From Silene latifolia (lineage: Eukaryota > Streptophyta > Magnoliopsida > Caryophyllales > Caryophyllaceae), in NCBI RefSeq assembly GCF_048544455.1, contig NC_133538.1, positions 22,988,469-23,052,468 on the forward strand: a stretch of DNA of 64,000 bases, in the 5' to 3' direction. A program made the position numbers and the translations under genes. Positions 53,392 through 61,707 of this stretch are shown here, in pieces (the stretch's first letter is position 1; each line of letters begins with the position of its first letter). The notes beneath the pieces were generated by a model. That model was not told where the DNA came from and made no database searches. It worked only from the letters and a program-made list of their open reading frames with translations.

Positions 53392-56300
53392 TCAAGGGTA
53401 GTATTTCTTGAGTTGGTCTAGGTTGGTCGGGTTTGTAAAGTCCTCCCCATCTAGGTCACTCAATCTCACTGCGCCCCCCGAAAGTATTTTCTTGACCAGG
53501 TATAGCCCGGCCCAGTTGGGTTTGAATTTTCCCCTCGGATCGACGGGTAATGGTGCTCGGACTGACTTGAGGACCAAGTCGCCCTCCCGGATGTTTCGGG
53601 GTTTGACCTTCTTGTTGAATGACCGTTGTATACGTCGTTGGTATAGCTGGACGTTGTGCAAAGCATTGAGTTGCCGTTCATCTAGAAGAGTTAGTTGTTC
53701 GTACCTCCGACGGGTCCCTTCCGCCTCAGGGACTTGACTCTCTAGTAGGATGCGTAGAGAAGAGACCTCTAATTCTACCGGTTGAACCGCCTTCATACCG
53801 TATGCTAGGTAGAAGGGTGTGGCGCCTGTCGGTGTTCGAATGGAGGTTCGGTATCCCCAGAGCGCGAATGGGAGTTTGCTCGGCCAATCGCGGTAGTTGT
53901 CTTGCATTTTCTTGATGATGGTAACAAGAGTTTTGTTCGCTGCCTCCACCGCTCCATTGGTTTGGGGACGGTAGGGGGATGATCGATGTCGTTTGATCTT
54001 GTACTTGTCCAGCAAAGCTTGAGTTTCCGCCCGGAAGTGAGAGCCTTGATCGCTGATGATTTCATGGGGTACCCCATATCGGCAGATGATGTTGTTTTGA
54101 ATGAACTTGGCCACTTGCTTGGCGGTCAAGACTGCATATGACTGCGCTTCCATCCATTTGGTGAAGTAGTCGATGGCGACAAGGACGAAGCAATGCCCCT
54201 TTGTGCCTATTGGGTTGACTTTCCCGATGATGTCGATGCCCCAGGTTGAGAAAGGCCAGGGTGACGTCATGGTGTACAAAAGGGATGGTGGTATATGTTG
54301 TATGTTGGCGAAGATTTGGCAGTTGTGGCAATGTTTGACGTAGTTACGATAATCGGCTTCCATGGTTGTCCAGTAGTAACCTAGCCGCATGATTTTCCGT
54401 GTAAGCATCATTGCACTCATGTGAGGGCCACATTCTCCGTCGTGAACTTCTCCCATGACTTTCTTGGCTTTGTGATGGTCAATGCAAAGGAGGAGAATTC
54501 CTTGGGGTGTTCTTTTGTAGAGTTGATTTTGGTTTATCAAGAATTGTGATGCAAGTAAACGGATGGCTCTTTGTCCTCTTTGATCAGAGTTGGGAGGAAA
54601 TTCGTTTTTGGTTTTGTAATTGAGGATGGCTTGGTACAAAAGTTCATCATGGCTTTCCTCGTCGTCGATAATGGCACAAATATGAGCTGGCTTGCTCCGT
54701 CTTTCGACACATAGGGGCATCGATGTCATGTCGTCAGGTATGTTGACGAGCGCGGCATGTTTTGCCATGGCATCAGCAAATTGATTTTTCTCTCGCGGCA
54801 AGTGGAAGTAGTCGATTTGGTCGAAGTACTCGGCCTCTTGACTGATCTTCGCTTGGTAGGGAGCTAAGCTGTCAGATCGGATTTCCCATGATCCGGATAC
54901 CTGATTGATGATGAGTGAGGAATCGCCATGGACCCTCAGTCTCTTGATGCCAAGTGTGATGGCTGCTTGTAGGCCGATGAGACATGCTTCATATTCAGCG
55001 GCATTGTTGGTGACGGCGAAGTCTAACTTGACCGAGATCGGAACGTGCTCTCCTTCCGGTGATATTAGAAGGATTCCTACCCCGAAGCCTCTCAGATTAG
55101 ATGCACCATCAAAGTATAGGTCCCATGCGTCGGAGTCGGCACAAAGGATGCCTTCGTCAGGAAGTGACCATGTGTCGGTCGTTGGATCCTCGTTGACGGG
55201 ATTTTCTGCTAGGAAATCGGCGACCGCTCTTCCCTTGATAACCTTGAGGGGTACAAACTTGAGATCGAATTCAGACAGCATGAGTGTCCACCTAGACAGC
55301 CTTCCGTTTAGTACGGGTTTTTCGAAGATGAATTTGACTGGGTCCATCTTGGAGTAGATGTGGACTGAGTAGCTGAGCATGTAATGCCGCAGCTTCTTTG
55401 TTGACCATACTAGGGCAAGGCATGTCTTTTCCAGCTGGGTATACCTCGTCTCGTAATCAATGAACTTTTTGCTGATGTAGTAGATGGCTCGCTTCTCGTT
55501 GCCAACTGTTTGTGCTAGCATCGCTCCCATGGCTATGTCAGTAACAGTCAGGTACAGGGACAGAGGAATCCCTGGTTGAGGTGGCATGAGGACAGGAGGT
55601 TTGGATAGGATTTCCTTTATCCTGTCGAACGCCTTATGACAGTCGTCGTCCCAATCGGTGTGATCGGAGGCGCGAAGCTTCTTGAATATCGGTTCACAAA
55701 TCATAGTGAGCTTGGCAATGAACCGACTAATGTACTGGACCTGACAGAGAAATCCCCGAATCTTCTTCTCGTTCTTAGGCCGTGGCATTTGTTGAAGGGC
55801 TTTGATTTTGGTTGGATCAATCTCAATGCCTCTTTTGCTGACGACATATCCCAAGAGTTTTCCGGAGGTGACCCCGAATGCACACTTCTGAGGATTTAGT
55901 CTCATTTTATATTTTCGCAGACGAGCGAAGAATTTCCGGAGGGCATTGATGTAGCTGTCCCGTTCTTTTGATTTGACGATCATGTCATCGACATATACCT
56001 CTACCTCCTTGTGCATCATATCATGTATGAGAGTGGTAGCGGTTCTTTGATAGGTCGCTCCGGCGTTGATGAGGCCGAAAGGCATGACCGTGTAGCAATA
56101 TGTACCCCACTGTGTAGTGAATGCGGTTTTGTGCATGTCCTCCTCAGCCATTTTAATCTGGTTGTACCCGGCATACCCGTCCATGAATGATAGGAGAGCA
56201 TGTTCGGCGGTGTTGTCCACCAGAATGTCAACATGTGGCAAAGGGAAGTCGTCCTTTGGACTTGCCTTGTTCAGATCCCTGAAGTCGACGCAAACCCGAA

Positions 56301-57264
56301 TTCGTCCGTCTTTCTTTGGTACCGGCACAATGTTGGCCACCCAATCCGAGTAGTCAGATACTTTGATGAACCCAGCCTTGAACTGTTTGTCCACCTCTTC
56401 TTTGATTTTTAAGGGCCACTCAGGACGCATCCGGCGTAGCTTTTGTTTCACAGGTTTAGCCCCGGGTTTGATGGGTATCCGGTGCTCTGCAATTTCTCTG
56501 TCAATCCCAGGCATGTCTCTGTAAGACCAGGCGAACACGTCCTTGTATTCGTGGAGGAGGTCAATGAACTGTTGTCTTTCCGAGGGGTCCAGGGTTGTCC
56601 CTATCCTAAGTTCTTGAGGTGTATTGTCGGTTCCTACGTCAATAGGCTCGGTTTCCTCGATGATGGGGGTTCTGGTTTCCCGTTTGTCAAGTTCTTTGGC
56701 TAAGTGAGATGGGTAGTTACTCAAGTCAAATTCCTCATGATCATTCAGAATTGCATTGCAGTTAAAATGAGACGAGTCATAAGCAAACTTAGCGTTCATT
56801 AAGTTGACACGAGCGAAACGCTCGGAAAGGACAGACATCTCGTGGTCAGTCAGAGGCGACACGACAGAGAAAGTGGCCCCTGGGACAGGCTCCAGGCTGT
56901 CACCTTTCATTGGAGTGGGGGTGACCTTAGTAGACTCAACCTCTGAATCAGCCACGACTTTGTGATAAAATAGTGGGAAGGGGACCTTGACTGGGACATC
57001 TGGAGTGTTAGGAGCTATAACACTCGACTCCGACTCGGACTCGACTCGATCCTTCTTCACTTTCCTTCTTGAACATAGGGCCTTCTCCAGTTGTGATCTT
57101 GAGAATGCGGCCTCGGCGATCGGTCCAATTGATGGTTTTCCTCCGGCCTTGGGTGGCTTTCTCCGGTCGAGATCGGAGATCAAGGCGATTGGATCAAACG
57201 ATTGTCTTTCGGGCGATGTTGATGATGTCCTCATAGTCGAGGCGTTTGATGTTATCTTCCCCAA
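53392..57264 (-). CDS. TatF pol: reverse transcriptase, dual RNase H, integrase (1290 aa, intact)
   Basis: One open frame. Residues 1-250 are a leader without a named domain (Ser/Pro-rich, then RPxxLxx-type acidic). RT covers about 280-470: VPVPKKDGRIRVCVDFRDLN, FMDGYAGYNQIKM, MPFGLINAGATYQR and YVDD near residue 422. The gypsy RNase H-like domain is at about 520-660 (AIYYISKKFIDYETRYTQLE). A second, Tat-type RNase H is at about 715-850 (LYFDGASNLRGFG, NNAAEYEACLIGL, VHGDSSLIINQVSG, NQFADAMAKHA). Integrase follows from about 930: HHCC (HDGECGPHMS ... CHNC), core Asp in WGIDIIGK (about 1008), Asp in ISDQGSHF (about 1070), Glu in NGAVEAANK (about 1105), then a tail without a chromodomain. It makes and integrates element cDNA. 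The start overlaps the protease frame by 71 nt in the +1 frame. Confidence 0.95.
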   Translation of the reverse strand: MGKITSNASTMRTSSTSPERQSFDPIALISDLDRRKPPKAGGKPSIGPIAEAAFSRSQLEKALCSRRKVKKDRVESESESSVIAPNTPDVPVKVPFPLFYHKVVADSEVESTKVTPTPMKGDSLEPVPGATFSVVSPLTDHEMSVLSERFARVNLMNAKFAYDSSHFNCNAILNDHEEFDLSNYPSHLAKELDKRETRTPIIEETEPIDVGTDNTPQELRIGTTLDPSERQQFIDLLHEYKDVFAWSYRDMPGIDREIAEHRIPIKPGAKPVKQKLRRMRPEWPLKIKEEVDKQFKAGFIKVSDYSDWVANIVPVPKKDGRIRVCVDFRDLNKASPKDDFPLPHVDILVDNTAEHALLSFMDGYAGYNQIKMAEEDMHKTAFTTQWGTYCYTVMPFGLINAGATYQRTATTLIHDMMHKEVEVYVDDMIVKSKERDSYINALRKFFARLRKYKMRLNPQKCAFGVTSGKLLGYVVSKRGIEIDPTKIKALQQMPRPKNEKKIRGFLCQVQYISRFIAKLTMICEPIFKKLRASDHTDWDDDCHKAFDRIKEILSKPPVLMPPQPGIPLSLYLTVTDIAMGAMLAQTVGNEKRAIYYISKKFIDYETRYTQLEKTCLALVWSTKKLRHYMLSYSVHIYSKMDPVKFIFEKPVLNGRLSRWTLMLSEFDLKFVPLKVIKGRAVADFLAENPVNEDPTTDTWSLPDEGILCADSDAWDLYFDGASNLRGFGVGILLISPEGEHVPISVKLDFAVTNNAAEYEACLIGLQAAITLGIKRLRVHGDSSLIINQVSGSWEIRSDSLAPYQAKISQEAEYFDQIDYFHLPREKNQFADAMAKHAALVNIPDDMTSMPLCVERRSKPAHICAIIDDEESHDELLYQAILNYKTKNEFPPNSDQRGQRAIRLLASQFLINQNQLYKRTPQGILLLCIDHHKAKKVMGEVHDGECGPHMSAMMLTRKIMRLGYYWTTMEADYRNYVKHCHNCQIFANIQHIPPSLLYTMTSPWPFSTWGIDIIGKVNPIGTKGHCFVLVAIDYFTKWMEAQSYAVLTAKQVAKFIQNNIICRYGVPHEIISDQGSHFRAETQALLDKYKIKRHRSSPYRPQTNGAVEAANKTLVTIIKKMQDNYRDWPSKLPFALWGYRTSIRTPTGATPFYLAYGMKAVQPVELEVSSLRILLESQVPEAEGTRRRYEQLTLLDERQLNALHNVQLYQRRIQRSFNKKVKPRNIREGDLVLKSVRAPLPVDPRGKFKPNWAGLYLVKKILSGGAVRLSDLDGEDFTNPTNLDQLKKYYP

Positions 57265-58235
57265 AGAATAGTGTGACAGCTTGTCCGTCGAGGCATGGTG
57301 ATGGTTTGGACTCGGTTGATGCAGCTTCGATGTTGTCGGGAATAAAGTAGCAGTCCTGGAAGACTTCCACTCCCAGGTATCTAACTTTCGTCACAGAGTC
57401 ATAGATAGGCTTCGGAAAGCCCTGGTAAAGCTCGGACTCTCCCTCGGGGACAAAGTATCCGTTGAGAGTCAGGTGGTAAGGACAGAGGATGACTCCGTGC
57501 TTCTTGCGTTTTCGGATTAGGAGGTTCATCTCCTGGATGTCTTTGTCAGTAGGTTCGTATCCGAGTCCAAAGGGAATGTTGGGGACCTTAGCCTGCTTCA
57601 AGGGAGGCAATGGGTCCTTTAGCGGATTGAGCGGCAAACCCGGGAAATAACCCTGACGCATCATGATACGGTTGATCGTGAGGTTGGCGAACGGGTCACA
57701 TTCAGAGGTTGTTAGTTCATCAGTTATGGCGTTCACGGCTTGGAAACCCCACATTTCATTGTCGTCCTCCTCAACGGCTTGGGAGGCTACCCCTCTTCTC
57801 ATGACTGCTTTGATTGGGGAAGCGGGGATCGTGATCGTTTTCCCGTTGAAGAGGACCCTGATCTTTTGGTGGAGCGTTGATGTGACTGCCTTGAAGGCGT
57901 GAATCCAGAGACGTCCCAGGAGCATGTTGAAGGATGCGTCGATGTCGACCACTTGGAAACTGGTTTGTCTTTCTAGTGGCCCGGTTGTGACGGCTAGAGT
58001 GATAAGCCCTGCGACCTTACGACGAGTGCTGTCGTAAGCGCGTACTCCTTGATTTGTTGGGATTAAATCAGATTCCTTAATACCCAGCCTGTGGGCAGTT
58101 TTGAGAAGAATGACATTCACGGCGGAACCGTCATCCACGAGGACCATTGGTATGTTCTTTTGGAGGCATTGCACGATGATGTACGGGGCCGAGTTATGGT
58201 TGGCTCCGGACGGGGGATATCCTCGTCGGAGAAGA
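57194..58235 (-). pseudogene. TatF aspartic protease region
   Basis: Open frame from about 58230 to 57194. The active site is LVDDGSAVNVI (about 58140-58110), typical of Tat proteases (D-D/N-G-S). It is followed by the DIDASFNMLLGRLWIHAFKAV strand and a long linker (GYFPGLPLNPLKDPLPPLKQ, ... RLDYEDIINIARKTIV) to the stop at 57194. Upstream it should join gag, but a frame change lies near 58200. Pol starts inside its last 71 nt, in the +1 frame. This could be natural frameshifting, a spliced intron (Ogre elements splice between protease and RT) or a mutation. Confidence 0.8.
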
Positions 58236-58249
58236 TGACCGGGGTTGCT

Positions 58250-60250
58250 CGGATCGGGCGTCTCTTGTCATGTGTGCCATTATTTCTTACGGGGAAGAGG
58301 TGGAGGGCACGATTAATTTTCCCAAGGCCTGCAGCAAGGCCTGTCGATGCTCAAAAGACGTTGCGATCAGTTGCCAGATAGAGATCTCAGCTTTTGCTTT
58401 CTGGAGCTGTTTCAGGATCGAGTTCTCGGGGGTCTTTTCTTGAGTGTCTACCTCTGGGACGATTTTGTCATTCGTTGTTGGAACGACCACTGGGTTGCTC
58501 GGATTCTGATAGGGACGTCCGGACCGGGTGAGATGTCCGATTTCCTTCGTCCGCTTCTCCTCTCCCGGGACGACATAAGTATCCTCAACATCATCCCGCC
58601 ATATGCCGTTAATTTCAGGGTCTCGAGGATACCTTGGAGGGGTATTCCTCGGTGGGTAGTTCTTGTGGGGAATATTTTTGTGAGGGCGATTTTTGTGAGG
58701 GTAGTTATTTTGAGGGTAGTTCTCGTGAAGGTGGTCATTTTGAAGGTGATTTTCATGGGGCCTATCCCAGAACGGTCGCGGGAGCAATCCATTCTGGGGT
58801 GGGTAGTTTTGAATGCTTGGGGAATTCTCCCGCGGACGTGGTGCCGGGGGATTGAAGATGAGTCGACGGTAGGCGTCGTTGAGTCGGGTGATTCTCTCAG
58901 AAAGGCTGGCAATGGCCACCTCAACTTGCTGAAACATAGTGAGCATAGTGGCGACCAATACGAACACTCTATCTGAAGGGTCCTTTTCCAGAACATTCAC
59001 CTCATCGTCAATTGGCAAGATGAGATGAGAGCAGTCTAGGGTCAGCTCATCGTCAGAGATGGCGTGAATTCCCATAGGATTCGTCTTGTTGTTTGGCTTA
59101 GTTGGTGGGGGTATAGGCAAATCTCCTTTCTCAATCATGTCTTGAATGAGGTGCTTGAGTTTGAAGCAATTTTCGGTATCATGCCCTTTCCCTCGATGAT
59201 ACTGGCAGTAGGCATTGGGGTTCCAAAATCGGGATTTCTTGGCGTCGGCCGGGTCCGGGGTGGGCCCGATCGATTGTAGCTTCCCTTGGTCCATGCGCCT
59301 TTTCAGGGCACTTGCATAAGTTGACCCTATGTTAGTGAACACTCTCTGGGGGCGTTCAATTTTCTTGGCAGATGGTTCGACGAGGTTGACCTCATCAATC
59401 TTGTTAGTCTGACCGTAAGGGCGAGATTCGGTTGAGGTGGGTCCTTGATAACCCCTGCATGTGGTCTTTGCTAAGACACCCTTTCGGAGGTTGTCTTCAA
59501 TAGTGTCCCCAGAATCTGCAGATCTTGAAAAGTCGTGATATTCTGATACCTCAGTAGGTTGGCATAAATCGGGCGGAGGTTGTTGACAAATTTCTCCACC
59601 AGAGTTGATTCACTCGGCTTACTAACCAACTGAGTACTCACCCTCCTCCAACGGGTTAGGAACTCAGTGAATCCCTCCTTGTCGTTTTGGGTTAACACCT
59701 GGAGAGTACGGGTGTTGGCCTGGATCTCGACATTGTCGGCATACTATTTGGCAAACTCAACTGCGATTTCATCCCAAGTGGTATGGTTTTTCGGGTCCAA
59801 AGAGTAATACCATTGGCGAGGAATTGGCTCCAAAGAGGATGGGAAGATCCAGGTAAAAAGTTCCTGTTTAACCCCCTTAATGGCCATGTAGTCTTTGAAA
59901 GCACGGATGTGGTTGAGTGGGTCCTCCACTCCCTTGAACTTAGGTACATCAGTCAGGGTGAAGTTGTCGGGTAACTGGTCCCCAACAGGTTCGAACCTTC
60001 GGTTATTTTCAAGGTGGATGTTGTTACCCCGGGCTAGTAGTTGTTCTTCCAAGAGTTTCAGCCTCTTCTCAGTCTCAGTCAGAGGTGGGGTATTATGTTC
60101 CCCAATTTCCTTGTTCTCCAGGGCGTCGATACGGGTCTCGACGCGATCCAGGGTGACCTTAAGAGCGGTGAGTAGGCTGGCTAATTGATCAGTTGTGACA
60201 TCTCTGTTGTTATCATTGTTGTTGTTGGACGAAGCTGAAGACGGGGCCAT
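58250..60250 (-). pseudogene. TatF gag
   Basis: ATG at 60250 (MAPSSASSNNNNDNN). A coiled-coil-like helix (residues 20-80) and the gag domain (LTDVPKFKGVEDPLNHIRAF, SLEPIPRQWYYSL) run to TAG at 59743. After this single stop the same frame goes on (VLTQNDKEGFTEFLTRWRR...) to a frameshift near 59520. The next frame then runs through a Tat-type knuckle CQYHRGKGHDTENC (about 59200, CX2HX4HX4C) to 58287. Between 58770 and 58620 it carries a His/Asn/Pro-rich repeat (HENYPQNNYPHKNRPHKN). One more frame change near 58300 precedes the protease. So gag-pro needs one stop and about three indels to be explained, while pol is intact. Confidence 0.85.
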
Positions 60251-61686
60251 GGTTCTCAGGCAGAAAAACGGCTCACATTACAACTCGATCTGACACGGTT
60301 CCGAGACTGAACGCAGACAACACACAGGACGAGACCAAGATCGACTCAACAAGACGGGGTGACCGTGTGTGGTCCCTCGGTGCTGACTCGATTTATGACG
60401 TGACGGTGTTTGACCGAACCTTTGACACGAGTCAAACATGACGGCGTGACGCCATTGGATGGGTCTCGTGGTGAGACGACTCATAAGTAAAGACCCATAA
60501 GTACGTTTGTTTTGACTCGATAGACACGAGGCGGAATTGGAATGGTGGACTGAAGTTTTCGAAAATAGGAATTTTCAAAAGATTCATTTGTCGCCTTAAA
60601 GGGCGGCTTCCGAAGATAGAGATCTCCGCAAGTCGATCAGTTGAAAAGGATTGTCTTAAGTTTATTTGCAAAAGACGGTTTGAGTTTGAGTCGGCTCGGA
60701 AAACGGTGTGTTGCTTCCCAAGACGGTTTTGAAATTCAAAATTGTATGTTTTGAAAATCGAGTTTGAACTGTTTGAAAAGGTCTCGGGGACGGTGCATGG
60801 TCCTCGGGATCCCAAAAGTGTCTTGAGAAAAGGGTGTGTGCTTTTCTCTGGTTTTGAAAGAGCCATTGTCGGCGCGAAACGGGTTAAAATACGTGTCTAG
60901 ACGCGGCGATTATAACGGCGTAAAAAGGTGATTTCAAATGGTTATACAAAACCGGGTTTGAAAATTGTCATTACGACGGCCTAAAAAGGTGTGTTTGAAA
61001 TGGTTATACAAAACCGAGTTTGAAAATCGTCATTACGACGGCCTAGAAAGTCGTGTGGAAATGGTTATACAAAACCGAGTTTGAAAATCGTCAATACGAC
61101 GGCCTAAAAAGGCGTGTTGAAATGGTTATACAAAACCGAGTTTGAAAATCGTCATTACGACGGCCTAAAAAGGTGTGCAACGGTCGGCGAAAGACCGAGG
61201 TTTGAAACGGCCATTATAACGGCGCAAAAAGGTGTTTTGAAAGTTTGAAAAATGACACGGAAGGACTTATGATCAAGTAGTACATAAGCACTCACAGTTT
61301 CATTATATTATGCATCATGCTGACACGGGTTTTGGCTTAAAAGGGTGGGTTACACACCAAGCAATCAAACCCCGATTTGCGAGAGGGATACCAATCCAAA
61401 CAAAATGTGTAAGGAGGGTGCCCTAGCCTCATGCTCGAAAGTGATGAAAGCTCTTTGACGAAACAGAAATGTGTAACGTCGATGGTATGCTTGACTCAAT
61501 CGGGATCCGATCCACGGGGATGAGAAAACTCACGCCGACGAGACGAGCCAATTGGTCGATAAAGGTTAGGTTGTGGGCCCGGACAAGGAACCCGACCGTG
61601 ACCGTAATATCAATTAATGCATTCCAACCAAGACCTCGTTCGAGTCTCACCATCTAGGGATCACAAAGACGTAAGTGTCCTAGTTA
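60251..61686 (-). other. TatF 5' leader with tandem repeats
   Basis: Between the PBS and gag. No ORF with family features on the minus strand. A 61-62 bp tandem array occupies about 60900-61190, with ATGGTTATACAAAACCG starting at 60938, 61000, 61061 and 61122. Each unit also contains CATTACGACGGCCTAAAAAG. Confidence 0.75.
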
Positions 61687-61704
61687 TCCCCAGCGGAGTC
61701 GCCA
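61687..61704 (-). other. TatF primer-binding site
   Basis: The minus strand reads TGGCGACTCCGCTGGGGA, three bases after the LTR end ...GTCCACA. This form, matched to tRNA-Arg, is characteristic of Ogre-like Tat elements (from memory). Confidence 0.8.
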
Positions 61705-61707
61705 ATC

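Noticed and set aside
53408..58976. Several plus-strand frames of 70-210 codons
   Set aside because: All are complements of TatF pol, protease and gag.
60938..61190. CRISPR-like array from the 61-bp repeats
   Set aside because: The whole unit repeats with no unique spacers, so it is a simple tandem array.
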